Counted from the stretch's first letter, positions 10,540-22,296 are shown. The stretch is DNA of 64,000 nt from Deroplatys truncata (GCA_030765065.1 CM060985.1:173746096-173810095); one strand, 5' to 3'. Notes: generated by a model not told the origin, from the sequence alone. Numbers and translations are program-made.

Positions 10540-11305
10540 CCAGATACAGGAGCACCATGCTGATTGCTAATGTCACAGGAGTAGGCCGTCGATATCCATT
10601 AGCGCGGTGAAGAAGCATGTTTTATGGAAGAATATTCGACAAAGAGAATGCAAATGGAATTCAGCCTGTGTCTAACCAGAAGTACGTTGTCGAGATAGTC
10701 GGGAATGTCGTTCATAAGACTTCTGTTGAAGAGAGTTCGTTTGTTTGTGTGTCGTAGTTCCTGATATTTAAATTAATGGCTTGTAGTATATTGGGAAATT
10801 GTTGTACACTTCAAACGCTAGTTTCTTGTGAATTCTTCAACAGCGTGTATCTTCATTTCCTCGTATAAGATGTCTGATGGCACTAGAATAGGAACTTTAA
10901 TAATTGACGGTGGGACTTGATTCTGGAACGTTTGCAATCTTAATCGGTGTTTTTGAGGCGTACACCCAGGCAGGCACTGCGTAAGTGAAAATAGTGCGGA
11001 ATAATATTTTGTACAATGTTAGACCCAAATTTAGGTCAAGCTGTGTGTTTATGTTACGATGGCTTGGTTTCAAATAGTCCATGTACAAAATCGTAACTTT
11101 TCAATATGTGCTTTAAGCCACATTTGGAATTGATCCCAATCTTAGTTTTCACGTAGCTATTGTGGGACGTCATTGTTTGAGGCTCATTTTCAAACTTATC
11201 AGTTAGATACTTCTGGAATTGATAGGTGACCAGATTCTGACCCAGGATGTGTATAAAACTAAAAATAAAAAATTTTGTAGGTAGACACATTTGGAACCAA
11301 ACCAT
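10540..11305 (-). pseudogene. Jockey-type LINE fragment, RT thumb region
   Basis: The - strand gives MDYLKPSHRNINTQLDLNLG, LTLYKILFRTIFTYAVPAW and VYASKTPIKIANVPES. This is the pattern 'LLYK-ILRPI-TY--PVW--AAKTHIKKLQV-QN' found after the palm of jockey-type reverse transcriptases. Sequence further downstream (to ~10540) continues in broken frames. The palm itself is missing, so the copy is 5'-truncated and old. The 11054-11305 part is open but unassigned. Confidence 0.6.
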
Positions 11306-11329
11306 TCGATCTATTAGTAGGACTTGAGG

Positions 11330-11870
11330 CGGGGTGGGATGCGCGGGACCCTGTTTTTTTAAATACCTGGAAACTATTCCGCCATATTTTAATTATTTTG
11401 GCACCATCCCGGAATTGATTATTTTAAAGCGAGAGAGGGTGGTCCTACAGCCTTTTCCGCATCCCCCATTTCGATCGTCATGTCTGTCACTCCATCCATC
11501 TTCTCGAATAGCCCTATCAACATAGCCGTTCTAATTCCTTCTTTCCATTGCGTTGCAGGATTTCCTGTTCTCCTCCTGTTCCCTGGATTATAATTCAGAG
11601 TTCTTTTTGGTCATCTTTCCTCTTTTATCCTTTTCACATGACCATACCATAATAACTGTCTAGTTTCTATCCCCTCAGCACTTGCAAAAATGCTTCCGGT
11701 TCCTCTTAGAATTTCTGCATTTGGCACATGTTGTATTTTAGGGAGCCTGCATGCTCTCCTTGGGGAGTCCAGTTACATTGTCTCAATTACCCTTTTATCT
11801 CTCCCCGATAAGTGCCAACATTCAGACTTATAAGATAATATCGGTCCCACCACAGTACTGTACGAGGGGA
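11330..11870 (-). pseudogene. Non-LTR retrotransposon RT C-terminal remnant
   Basis: Broken - strand frames give YKSECWHLSG-like, WYGHVKRIKEERW-like and KRTLNYNPGNRRRTGNP-like segments. These match the 'YG-E-W', 'R-RW-GH--R-' and 'P-G-RR-GRP---W' blocks at the end of many insect endonuclease-reverse transcriptases. Several frameshifts and stops are present. The family cannot be named from this short region, and it differs from the jockey-like element at 5296-7996. Confidence 0.5.
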
Positions 11871-12489
11871 TTACTGAAAATGTTTAGAATGCCATGTGTT
11901 TAAATACAAATAAACTTTGTTTATATTTGACAGCTACTTTCTAATGTTTTGCGAGATGATTGCCGTGCAGTTTGTTCGATTTGCTCCAATAGTTTGTTAA
12001 TTAAAACCATTTAAAAATTTTGTATTCGCCCAAAAATGGATTTGACTAGAGAATATTTCCGATGGTTCTTTAAGATTTTGAATCGTCATTAAAGCATAAA
12101 CAGTGTGAAATTTGCGGGAGTTTTTAGCCAACTCAAGGTTTGGGAGCCAATTTGCGGTAGTTATGATGATGGTAGTTGTTTGGAGGAGTTTGCCCCACAG
12201 TTGCAATTTGAAGAAGTATGTATGTTGCCAACTTTGAAAAAAATTATTTAGCTGGATGCTGGATATGAGATGTGAGAATCCCCACGTATGTGCGTCACTC
12301 TGAAGAAGTATTTAACCCAACGTTCTTAAGATACACTTTGATATTGTTTGATGCTTGGGACGCCAAACTTTATAGTGAAGATGATGCTTGTGTTACGTAA
12401 TATTATTAAAACAAATCTGCCTCAGCTGCTTCAGTCGCACTATAGAAACATAAGTTCTTTTTAGGTTGTGATAAGACAAAAGTTAAAAA
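11871..12489. other. No feature recognised
   Basis: AT-rich spacer. It contains CTTCAGTCGCAC at 12429-12440, which nearly matches CTTCAGCCGCAC at 15318-15329 on the other side of the inverted-repeat element. Confidence 0.4.
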
Positions 12490-13110
12490 CGTCACAGAAG
12501 TTTTACTTTTTAATTTCATTTCTTTATACTTTCACATTTATAAAACACAACACTTTATAAAAGAAAAGCTGTGAGCACTTTATACGTCCTAGCGGAGAAC
12601 ACAATTTTTACCATCCGTACTCTACAACATCTTACCCGCGACTGACTGAATCCAACGGTAAAAATCATATAGCCTCGGTAATGCCAGTCTCTTATTGGCT
12701 AATTCTAGTCCAATAGAATTTAAGTATTCAAACTAAAATCTTTCTTTACTGTTGATTGGCTAATTCCAAACTGTAAGCGAAACTTACGTCACTGCCGATC
12801 TTTTCATGACCAGTATTTTTTAAAATTCCAGATACATTATTGTCACAAAAATTACATTGTTGCCTCATTATTAACAACCTAAAACATATTATTCTCACAG
12901 TTTTTTGAACTATTAGAGTATATAAACATTTACATGACATTAATAAATACATTTACAATAGAAAATAAGTATTTCCAATGACTTACATACAATTTAAATA
13001 ATACCTAATTATATACATATTGTTTTCAAGGTGGGCTGTTATTGAATTTAATTATAATAAAACACAATTAATATCATTTAGTCATTAAATACTGCCTCAA
13101 TTGTGGATGT
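12490..13110 (+). repeat. Left arm of a long inverted-repeat (foldback-type) element
   Basis: Reverse-complementing 14645-15290 reproduces this arm in order. Shared blocks are TTATTGGCTAATTCTAGTCC with the following CAATAGAAT, TGTTGATTGGCTAAT, TTGTTGCCTCATTATTAACA, TATTCTCACAG and GGTGGGCTGTTATTGAATTT. The arms are ~620-650 bp and visibly diverged. Confidence 0.75.
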
Positions 13111-14644
13111 GTTTCCTGGTTGTTCCTTTTGCTGATATAATGCTTCCCAAACATTTAAATTAATTACATTCCCTGATGTTCGGAATATGCAATTCTAAGT
13201 CCTCGTGTCGTTCTACTACTCTCAGGCGTTTTGTTTTCAAAATGTTCATGTTGAAGCCGCATTGCTAATACTCTTATACATCAGATGTGTTATATTCACA
13301 TGATTTTCTATAGACCACTCTTACAGAAGGAGTTTCTTCTGTTTAAATCTTCCTAATCGAGATAAACGCTTGCAGAAATGCCTTTATTACATATCGTTGT
13401 AGGTATAAGAGGGACACGGTAGGCCAAAACGATAGTCAGATGTTTAAATCGCGGGTTTTGAAATGGTTTTGAAATTCCACTCTAGCATGCCCGTGGAAAA
13501 AAAAACGAATAGTGATTCAGCATTTGAGAAAATGCATAAAGTATTTCAAAATTCCAACAAATAACAAAGAATATCTCGGAGATGATTATGCAACAAAGGG
13601 AAAAAAGACATTCACAGGATATTTGCAGTAAATTTTTATCTTGGAAATATCTTAATCAGTTATGGTATTTTAATCATTAAAAGCACCTTTCAGAAAATAA
13701 AAACTTCAATTTATTAATATAAATGTAATTTTCGAAATCTTGGAAGTTGCTGAACTAATACGAAGTTTGGTATTTATCCAAATTTACGTTTCTTTTTGTA
13801 GTTATGCTGCACACACGCGCACATACATAGGCGTTTTTCTAAAATTGATTTTTGTATTCAGGGATCTCAGAACATATAATATCCGGTGAAATATGATTTC
13901 GAATTTTTAGCAGGAATATAGTAATATTTTCCGTACTATTATAGGTAGGTAAGCGGTAGAGAAACTAAAAATGTGTAACTAAATTTAAATGTTAGAAATT
14001 AATCTATTATAAATCAACTCTACGGGGAAAATGTACAAAAAATGATAACCAGAACATATGTAATTCATTTGAAAGTAATTACCTATGTCAAAGTTTGTAA
14101 TTCAAGGACACTCGGTGGCGGTTTTTCAATATGGGCTACTAGTATACTGCAGCACGCCTGAAGTCTATAAGGTTCTTGTATCTCCTTGAATTAACTTGCA
14201 GTGTTAAAAATTACTAGATCTCTTGTTAAAATATGCGAATATGTATCTCATTGCAATCGATTCAACCAGCCTCCATGGAATAGTACATTATCTTGCCTCT
14301 ACTGAAAGTGTCATTAAGTTCATAGAGAAGCAAATACTAGAGCCTTGCATACTCCCCTGGAAGTGATCCCAAGGCTAAAGCTATCCACCCTATCTTTCCT
14401 TACCCCAACCCTGCAGATTTTCGTAAAATCAGGTTTACAGCAGGCTTACTTTCCAAGAGCTCGTACGATTATCAATGGTGTCAACATATAAATGACCATT
14501 CAAAAGGTTTCTTCAGAAAGTAGTGCAGTGCAGTCTGAATAGCGATGGCAAATGAATAATTCTGTTTTAAATTGTGCTGATTAAAATTAAATTTTGATAA
14601 TTTTACGGTAGTGATGAAATAATTTCATTTTCGTTGCATATCGT
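13111..14644. other. Core between the inverted arms
   Basis: The core holds a reverse-complement copy of interspersed family R at about 13290-13990. The rest (13111-13290 and 14000-14644) shows no coding frame or recognised repeat. Confidence 0.5.
13290..13990 (-). repeat. Interspersed family R, copy 2 (diverged)
   Basis: Its reverse complement contains AGTTTCTCTACCGCTTACCT, then a -TTTCACCGGATAT-ATGTT-TGAGATCCCTGAAT- block and a GGATAAATACCAAACTTCGT block, in the order seen in copy 1. Divergence is much higher than between copies 1 and 3. Confidence 0.6.
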
Positions 14645-15290
14645 AATGAATAGTGAGGCAGCATTTTTAACGTTTAAATGATTTCAGTCAAATTATATAA
14701 TATAAATTCAATAACAGCCCGCCTTAAAGCAATATGTGTATAAAATAACATATAAAATGTATGTAACAGTCATTGTATTATTGTTTATATTATTATGTAC
14801 ATGTTTAATAATGTTATGTGAATGCATTAAGTAATTTAATAATGTAGGAGCTGTGAGAATTATAGGTTAAAAGTTGCTAACAATGAGGTAACAATAAGGT
14901 AACCTTGAGGCAATAATGAATAAGAAAGTTTAATAATGCTACTTGCAGTTATTGGAACAATAATAATGTGAATTTTGAGACAGTTTATAAATAGCCAATC
15001 AACAACCAGAAAAAAGCTTAAGTTAAATGAAAGTATTCTATTGGAGTAGTATTAGCCAATCAGAAACTGAAATAGGGCAAATTGTACAAATTCAGAATTC
15101 AGTTGCTAGCAGACAACGTTCCTAACCGGACGCGAGACGCGTCCTCGAGAAGTTTAATATGTATTCAGTGTGAGACGAAAATGGTTTACTTGTTAAAAAG
15201 TACAATTAATTAATAAATAATCCCACAGTTCTCTATATCAGTGAAGTGTTATTTAAATCGTGTCAAGGATTAATAAATGGAGCGAAGTAA
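14645..15290 (-). repeat. Right arm of the long inverted-repeat element
   Basis: Inverted counterpart of 12490-13110. Landmarks on the + strand are AAATTCAATAACAGCCCGCC, GCTAACAATGAGGTAACAAT, ATAGCCAATCAACAACC and ATTAGCCAATCAG. Confidence 0.75.
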
Positions 15291-15639
15291 AAATTATAAT
15301 CTGTGTAAGCCTACATTCTTCAGCCGCACCACGCCTTGTTAAGAAATTCATGTCTCTACAAAGAAATACCTACGCAGCCGAGTCAAACATAAATATGTAA
15401 TATTTAAAGAAACAGGGAAATTCAAAGTTAATATTTTTAAACTTGGGGCGAAGGTTACCGGAAACATTTTACCATACGTGCGGTTGCAACTACTTCAAGT
15501 TCTGCTCCCCAACAGTTGAACTACAATACAACTCCTACTTCAAATTGGCTTTCCATACGTGAAGCAACAACCTACTTCAATAGCGATTGTAAAGAATTAT
15601 TTTCATAGACTTACTGTTAATAAATATTTCTTCGAAAAT

Positions 15640-17580
15640 GAATTCTATGGATTCTCACTTAAAGCAATCCTTTTCTGTGAGAACAATAGAACAGAAGATA
15701 TGAATAAGCAGCTTAGATCGACCTACTCCAGATTTTAACATAATACATGCTGCTAAGAGAACAAAGATTATACTTATGTTAGACATTTTAACAAAAGGTG
15801 TACAAGGAATGTAATTGGATTTGCAGTTGCAGTGTGATAAATTTATTGTTTGGTTTCTCCTGTCTGCTTTTCGGGAGCAAAGATTCTTGGCAGATACAGG
15901 GCTAAAGAACGTGGAGAATTTAAAAGAATATATATGCTTACCAGGATTTTGTTCAGAAACACAACAATGAAGTCGAAAAGAACCGCTATATTCTTTCCAA
16001 AATTATGGAGTGTGTAAAGTTTTGTGGAGCTTTCGGGCTGGCTTTAGGGGGTCATGATGAATCTGATGAGCCAGAAAATCCTGGCACATTCCTTGCTTAA
16101 TAGATTTCGTGAATAGTATTGGCAATGGTGTTAGGGTCATATGGAAAGTATGTTGTTTCTAAGCATACCTCAAATCCTTCAGAACGAGTTACTGGAATGT
16201 ATGCTTTAGGTGTGTCAGGACATCATTAAAGACGAGATGATGGAGGATGTATCAAAGCAAGCTCAGCTGATGATTGTTTTTACATATGAACTGAAGGGCA
16301 ATGTTTCTGATCGGCTTTGGGGATTTTCCCAGTCAGATGGGCAGAACGCGGAAAATATTTCGGCTTGCATTTTGAAACAACTTAAGCCACTGCTTAGCTC
16401 AGATGACAAATTAATTGCACAGTGTTTTGATGGTGCGTCAATTATGAGTCATGCAGTGAACGGCGTTCGAATTAGAATTAAAGAACATTTTCCCTCTGCA
16501 TAGTACATTCATCGTTATGCCCATTGTAATGGAAAAAACTGCATCACAAAATCAATCAGCAAGAGTATTTTTCTGTGCTCTGTTAGAGCTTCCAGCATTT
16601 TCTCTCGATCTCCTCAACGTCTCTCAGCACTAAGTATCTTCTACGCATATTCCAACACCATCTTCTACAAGGTGCAATTTTAAGACCAGGACTGTTAGTG
16701 CCATATATGAAACAAAAGAAGCGTTGATGGAGTGCTTCAAGAAATTCGAAGTAGCTCTGTCAAGAGCAACCATACAAGAAGCCAATGGTCTCAGATTACT
16801 TCTTGAAGATAGGGGCTTCATATTTTGCCTTTCGTTTTTCCACAAAGTAATGCCGCATGTTGAAATTTTGTATAAGCAAATTCAAGCAAGACAGACTGAT
16901 ACCATTAGAGTGAAAAATGATATTAACACATTTGTTGCAGCAATTCCCGAAAATGTTAGCTTAGTGACATAGGAAGTAGAAACTCTCTCAAACATGGAGA
17001 AACGTCTTAGAACGGAATCTGCCAGGGTCCCAGATGTCATAGAAGTCTGTGATCCAATAACTACAGAGGCACATGGTCATTTTCTAAATTCAGATCATCT
17101 TGATTCTTCTAAATTGCTGGATTCTTTTAATTTTCTAGAACATTCAAAATTGTTCCCTGAAAATTTTTTGCAGCTGACTGTAGAGAAATACCCAATGTTG
17201 AACAAAATAAACGTAGAACAGAGCTCCGTTTTGTACGAAAGAGAAGATTTTAGGAACATAGCCGGCGCTGTAACTTTGCTAAAGTTCAATATTAATACCA
17301 GCCTCGTGCAAGACTTCCAAGAACTTGTGAACCTTTTGCGAATAATGATCACAATTCTTATGACGACATCTGAGCCTGAGTGGTGTTCCTCCTCGCTAAA
17401 TCGTGTGAAACCCTTTATTCGAAATACGATTGCCAAAAACCCTGACTGCATTAGCTATGCTATCCATCGAAAGATTGGTGAACGAATGCCGGGATTTCAA
17501 CACGAGAGTCATCGAGAAATTCGCCGGCAACAAAAACAAGAGAATGGAATTACACTTCCGGCATTAAGAGGTGAAAAATA
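15640..17580 (+). pseudogene. hAT transposase relic (ZMYM1/DUF4371-like)
   Basis: Segments in changing frames follow the order of ZMYM1-type hAT proteins. They are NRYILSKIMECVKFCGAFGL with ALGGHDESDEPENPGTF (15960-16095), VSDRLWGFSQSDGQNAENIS and LIAQCFDGASIMSHAVNGVR (16210-16503), then NINTSLVQDFQELVNLL, ILMTTSEPEWCSSSLNRVKP and FIRNTIAKN (17280-17440). The last of these is the hAT dimerisation region, where a Cys-Phe pair has become Cys-Ser. A different frame ends with LVNECRDFNTRVIEKFAGNK. Several stops and frameshifts make it inactive. Such elements move by cut-and-paste with 8-bp target duplications; I did not find the ends. Confidence 0.85.
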
Positions 17581-17654
17581 AAATAAGTGAGTCTAAGTGG
17601 CACGCTTCCATTTATTTTAACGAGCTGCCACTTAGGGCACTTACAAGTTGGAAA

Positions 17655-17755
17655 TGTAGGAAATGATTCTAGTAAAATCAAGTTACCCAAACCAAGAATC
17701 GAACCTGGACCTGAAGAAGAAGTGCCCAGAACGCGGATCACTTGGCCACAGAGTT
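17655..17755 (-). repeat. tRNA-derived SINE fragment (third type)
   Basis: The reverse complement carries an A-box-like GTGGCCAAGTGATCCGCG and, about 45 bp later, a B-box-like GGTTCGATTC. This is the internal pol III promoter spacing. It cannot fold as a proper tRNA, so it is a SINE head or tRNA relic. It lies just after the hAT relic. Confidence 0.5.
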
Positions 17756-18641
17756 AATCCAAATAATTTGTTTTATTGCTTCGATTTTTGCAAGAATACC
17801 CCGAGTATACAGTGGGAAGACAGCAATAACTCTCTATATTGCCACGATGAACGCTACAACCCAGAGTTAGACCATGGCCAATACATACAGGCATATGAGA
17901 AATTGTTATTACAAAAACCCCAAAGTATACTCAGCTCTAATTTTATTTTTTCTGAAATGGAATGCAAAATTTCGCTGTCAAGCATTCTGTATGCTGTCAG
18001 CGAGCTTGCAAAACAGTGAGTCTGCATTTTACTCATTATACAGTAGAAACAAAGTCCACTAATAATATGTAAGGATCTTCGGAAATGCACATTAGTATTC
18101 CGCCTCTTCTCCTATCTCTCAACATAGACACTTCAATAGGCAACAATTCACGTTCTTTTTATTGCAGTAGGAGATATAATGTTCTGGGTAAGTATATCTT
18201 TTCCCGCGTCAGGCTCCAAGACAATTGAATGACCAACAGTTGGCTTGGCTATCATCTTCCGGAGTAGAAATAAGACGTAGATAATCACAGAAAATAGTCC
18301 AAGGATAACAAAGTTAATATTACTTATAATTTACAAGCCTATGGCATTTTAACTAATATTTTTAAGAAACACTGGTAGCTGTAACCTGTCGCTAAGAGCT
18401 CGATTCCCTTTAAACCCATAAATTTGCTACATTTTACACTTTAAAAAATACCGCTCTGCTTGGGGTATACAAACATTTGAATGTAAGATGCAATTTCTCA
18501 TAGTTTTGGTTTCCTTTGTGGTTTCCTCCCATGATGCCATGTTCTTCTGCTAATCTACTCTGGGATTGCTTGGCTTGGTTTTATAAGCAGGAGTAATTGG
18601 GCATTGAATTTACAACTGGAAATTAAGTTCTGAAGGTAGTA
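17756..18641. other. Immediate upstream region of TBPH (5' UTR/promoter not resolved)
   Basis: No repeat or coding frame could be assigned. It should contain the 5' UTR part of the first coding exon, and possibly an intron before it. I cannot place the transcription start. Confidence 0.4.
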
Positions 18642-18879
18642 ATGTGTTCCTACCTTCAGGTAGCCGAAGATGAAGGCGAAGAACCTGTCGAGCTTCCTAC
18701 TGAAGATGATAATACGCTATTACTGTCGACTTTGGCCGCACAGTTTCCCGGTACTTGTGGCCTCAAATATCGTAATCCAGAATCACGAACTATGAGAGGA
18801 GTTCGTTTAGTCGAAGGAAGATTGCACCCGCCAGAAAATGGTTGGGGAAATTGTGTGTATTTCTGTGTGTTTCCCAAAG
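18642..18879 (+). CDS. TBPH: TDP-43 orthologue (TBPH), first coding exon
   Basis: This encodes residues 1-79 plus the first base of codon 80: [20 protein letters not shown], then [20 protein letters not shown] and [20 protein letters not shown]. It is the N-terminal oligomerisation domain of TDP-43, an RNA-binding protein of the nucleus that controls splicing and RNA stability. The ATG at 18642 is chosen because it gives the same numbering as human TDP-43 with no gaps (Tyr4, Val7, Gly40, Arg52). A pyrimidine-rich CCTACCTTCAG just before 18660 could mimic a splice acceptor, but the numbering argues against using it. The exon ends at a GTAAG donor (18880). The gene continues across the next two exons and leaves the window. 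Confidence 0.96.
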
Positions 18880-18990
18880 GTAAGACGACATAGCACTCTT
18901 AATTAATACGCTTTAAGTAGGTCATTGAGGTTATAGAAGTCAAGTTCGCCGTAATCAATTGTTAAGTAATACTTTCATTATTTGTTGTAG
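18880..18990 (+). other. TBPH: TBPH intron 1 (between coding exons 1 and 2)
   Basis: A 111-bp phase-1 intron with donor GTAAGA and acceptor TTTGTTGTAG. Confidence 0.95.
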
Positions 18991-19160
18991 AAAACAAGCG
19001 TAAATCAGATGATCACTTGGAAAACTCAACAGCCAAGACAAAGCGCATGGAAACAATGTTAAAATGTTCAGATTTGATTGTACTTGGCTTGCCATGGAAG
19101 ACAACAGAAGAGCAGTTGAGAGAGTATTTCGAGTCGTTTGGGGAAGTATTGATGGCACAG
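18991..19160 (+). CDS. TBPH: TBPH coding exon 2: NLS and first half of RRM1
   Basis: This completes codon 80 (Glu) and runs to residue 136. The bipartite nuclear localisation signal is [18 protein letters not shown], with the basic clusters at 82-84 and 95-98 exactly as in human TDP-43. RRM1 begins with [17 protein letters not shown], including RNP2 (LIVLGLPW) with its RNA-stacking Trp, and reaches FGEVLMAQ. The exon ends in phase 0 at CACAG|GTAAGC. RRM1 recognises UG-rich RNA in this family. The frame joins cleanly to the exon at 54140. Confidence 0.97.
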
Positions 19161-20620
19161 GTAAGCATTGTATTTGTTTGGTAGGAAGTGTTAATAAGTA
19201 TATGCAAAGTATAAAAGTTATATTTCATGTACGACTTCCAATGTAGTGAATTCTTAAAAAATTAAAATTCCGAATTGTAGTAAAAAAAAAAAAAAATAAT
19301 CCAGTCTCAATGTACGTGTTAAATATATTTCGCTTTTATAACTGTAAGTGACTCAAAACAGAGTAAGAAAGAATGTAACAGTATGTGGGAGGTACAAGCA
19401 TCTTACTGGTTTTGTTTTTGCAAGGTGTTAAAAGGAGCCATGAGAGTTGACACCATTGCAGTAAAATAAGTTCATAATGTGTGAATGTTTATAAGTGAAT
19501 AATGTTTGAAAGTTGCAGTGCACTGCTACAGCACCATGATTGATGCAAATCGACAAATAATGGTTAAAACAATTTATAAATTAAGTCACTCGAGTTTTGT
19601 AAAAGCAGACATTCGTCTATTTCAGGTTTGCATGCCACAGGGAATTGCATATAAACATTTAGAACTATTGGGTACTAATAGGTCTTTTGTTTTGGGCTTT
19701 TGTATGGTTGTTAAGAAAGGTGTAAACAGAAAATAAACTAATTAACAGAAGTTGGACCTCTTGAAAAACTAAATGAATGTGTTACTGATAGATTGTTTTT
19801 TCTTTACAGATTATGTTTTTACCAATTTTGTTTTGGCTAATCTTGTCTTATAGTATGCCCTTAGAAAATGCTTATAAAATCAAAAGGAAAGCAAATAAAT
19901 TACCTTAGGAGTGAGTTTAGAACATGATGTGATCTCTTCTATATCTGGTGCCCACCTGCCCGCCTGTTTTAGGTGATTAACTCATACAGGCAAATCGCAT
20001 CAGGAACACAACAAACGTAGCCATTTTTTCGATAAATCACATGCAAAGTGGGTACTGCCAACCTAAATAAAAAGTGAAATGCACTAAATATGCGATGTGC
20101 TGTTGTTTCTGCGAACGTGAATGATTCGAGTTTTAGACGCGCAGATCCCTCGGCTGCGCCCTGTTATCGCTTCGCAGTTGTGGCCGATTTGCTACACTCC
20201 TTCCTTCTAAAAAACATCCCTCGGCTACGCTTTGAGGCTGAGGGCCCTCAATCTCTCGGCTATGCCTTGAGGCTGAGTATTTTACCGGCTTTGGTGGCAT
20301 TATTCATATGTTGGCAGCATTACGTTAGAGCAAGCGTATGACATAGTGACATCTGTTTGACTTATGACACATCATTTTCATCGCTGTGGGCCACACTGTA
20401 AGAGGAGATTATTGTTTCATTTTTTAAAAAATGAAGAGGAAAGTAATGAAAATACATAATATAAGTGGCTTTAATAGATGTGAGTTCTTGGTCAACCTGC
20501 AACCCTCCTGTTTTAAGATAGTTTCTTTTACAGAAAAGTCATCACAGAATGGCAACAAAGTACTTTGTCTTATTACTACTGTGCATGTGTGGAAGAAGGT
20601 AACTTCTTTAAGTACTCTGT
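19161..20620. other. Intronic sequence without recognised elements
   Basis: Mostly AT-rich. At 20140-20280 the phrase CTCGGCTACGCTTTGAGGCT is repeated imperfectly about three times, and related phrases recur at 21330-21420. Confidence 0.4.
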
Positions 20621-20632
20621 AATTTTAATGCA

Positions 20633-20928
20633 GTCCTCCATGGACTAGTGGTACCGTGCTAGCCTCTAGTTCCCAAGGTCGCGGGTTCAAATCCGGCGGA
20701 GGGCGATGGATTTTTTCGGGCGTAAAATCCTTAGCATGGCTTCCTTCGGAAGGGAAGTAAAGCCGGTGGTCCTGTGTCGTAGATTTACGCTACGTAAAAG
20801 AACCTCAAGCCTGATAAAGAGGCCTCTGAGCAAATTTACCAGTCTTTCACGCCCAATATGGAATGGGACGCTAAGGACCATAGTAGTTTAAGAGCATCCA
20901 TAAATAAAACTCAATTTCAATTTGTTTC
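20633..20928 (+). repeat. tRNA-derived SINE, copy 1
   Basis: The head GTCCTCCATGGACTAGTGG with B-box GGTTCAAATCC marks a tRNA-derived pol III promoter. The body carries GATGGATTTTTTCGGGCGTA, GGCTTCCTTCGGAAGGGAAG and CTTTCACGCCCAATATGGAA, and the tail is CATAAATAAAACTCAATTTC. A perfect 12-bp target duplication, AATTTTAATGCA, flanks it (20621-20632 and 20929-20940), which fixes the element ends. Confidence 0.93.
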
Positions 20929-20940
20929 AATTTTAATGCA

Positions 20941-21295
20941 GAAAAAAGTCGATTTAGAGAATGAAAATGCATATTTTTAAAGGAGATGTGAACAGTTAGA
21001 AAGCCTGTGGCTGCCCACCCACCTGTCTTTTTAAAGACACTTTTTTATATACAAAATAAATCACTGTCAACAAAGTAGTCCAATTTTTTACTACTGCACA
21101 TGCACATAAGAAAGTGCCAACCCATGAGTAGTAGCAAAATCTGTGAAAATGGCGATATGTTTAGTTCTTTCAAACACACTCCTTACATATTATATCTATC
21201 CCACCAAATAAAGTGTCATAATTTTCTTTGGGGTTTAGCCTCGAAGATCGTACGGCTATGCCTTGTCATTGTTCCACAGGTCACAACTGCTTCAC

Positions 21296-21332
<37 letters not shown>

Positions 21333-21588
21333 CGTCTACCCTTTGTGGCTTAGGGCTGTCAACCTTGGACTACGTTTTGAGGATTAAGGCCCTCTATCCT
21401 GGGCTGTGCTTTGTGACTTAGTGCCTTATTTGCATAAACCCTGCTAAGCTTTTTGTTCAGATGTTTTTGGCTTTTCTTTATGAACAGTACAGACACAAAG
21501 TGCCTGCAACCGGCCAAAGTGTGAACTTAATTTTGCAATGTGGAAATGGAATAAAGTTCGAAACTGCCAATTCAACCATATTGACATA
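20941..21588. other. Intronic sequence with a 27-bp poly-A run
   Basis: The A homopolymer lies at about 21300-21327. Nearby 'CCTCGTCTACCCTTTGTGG' phrases echo those at 20140-20280. Nothing else is recognised. Confidence 0.4.
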
Positions 21589-21600
21589 ATCTGCAAGAAC

Positions 21601-21886
21601 TAAATTGAGCTTTATTTATAGACACTTTTAACTGCTATGGTTCTTAGTGTCCCATTCTATATTGGGCATGAAAGATCAAACATTTTACTCAGAGTACTCT
21701 TTATCAAGCTTGAGGTTCTTTTACGTAGTGTAAATCTACGACACGAGACCACTAGCTTTACTTTCCTTCTGAAGGAAATCATGCTAAGGGCTTTTACACC
21801 CGAAAAAATCCATTGCCCTCTTGGGTTGAACCTGCGACCTTGGGAACTAGAGGCTAGCATGGTACCCTTAGACCACAGCAGACGAC
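21601..21886 (-). repeat. tRNA-derived SINE, copy 2
   Basis: Reverse-complement copy of the same ~290-bp SINE. It is flanked by the target duplication ATCTGCAAGAAC (21589-21600 and 21887-21898). Confidence 0.93.
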
Positions 21887-22296
21887 ATCTGCAAGAACCA
21901 GTTGTTTGAATTCTGTTCATACACATACTTAACCGTTGTAAGCCTAACCTCGGACCAAATTTCGAAACCACAGGACACTTGTTTTACCATGGCTTGCCTC
22001 ATATTCGTTTCTAATTTCAATCTGGCAGTACGTTTCACTCAAATATTGGCAGCTCTTGAGTGCAAACTCCATGAGCTATGAGAGGTATTATGCACTTTAT
22101 GTTAGCCTTAAGAATGAATTGGAGGCAAGTGTAGGCCCTTAGGCCACAGTAATATCAAGAGGTCCTGTGTTTTCTACATTTAACTCCAAGGTTAACTGTG
22201 GGTTTAGTCTGTATGTATGTGAACTGTAATTACATACTAAGTTGCTGCCGCATGCTTTAGTGGTCAAAATGCTTTAATCTGAGGTGATTACAGAGT

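Noticed and set aside
17663-18090. Frames of 78-118 codons upstream of TBPH
   Set aside because: They overlap on opposite strands, partly over a tRNA-derived SINE, and show no recognisable domain.
20633-20705. Functional tRNA gene at the SINE heads
   Set aside because: A and B boxes are present, but the sequence continues into a shared ~290-bp SINE body with target duplications and does not make a proper cloverleaf.
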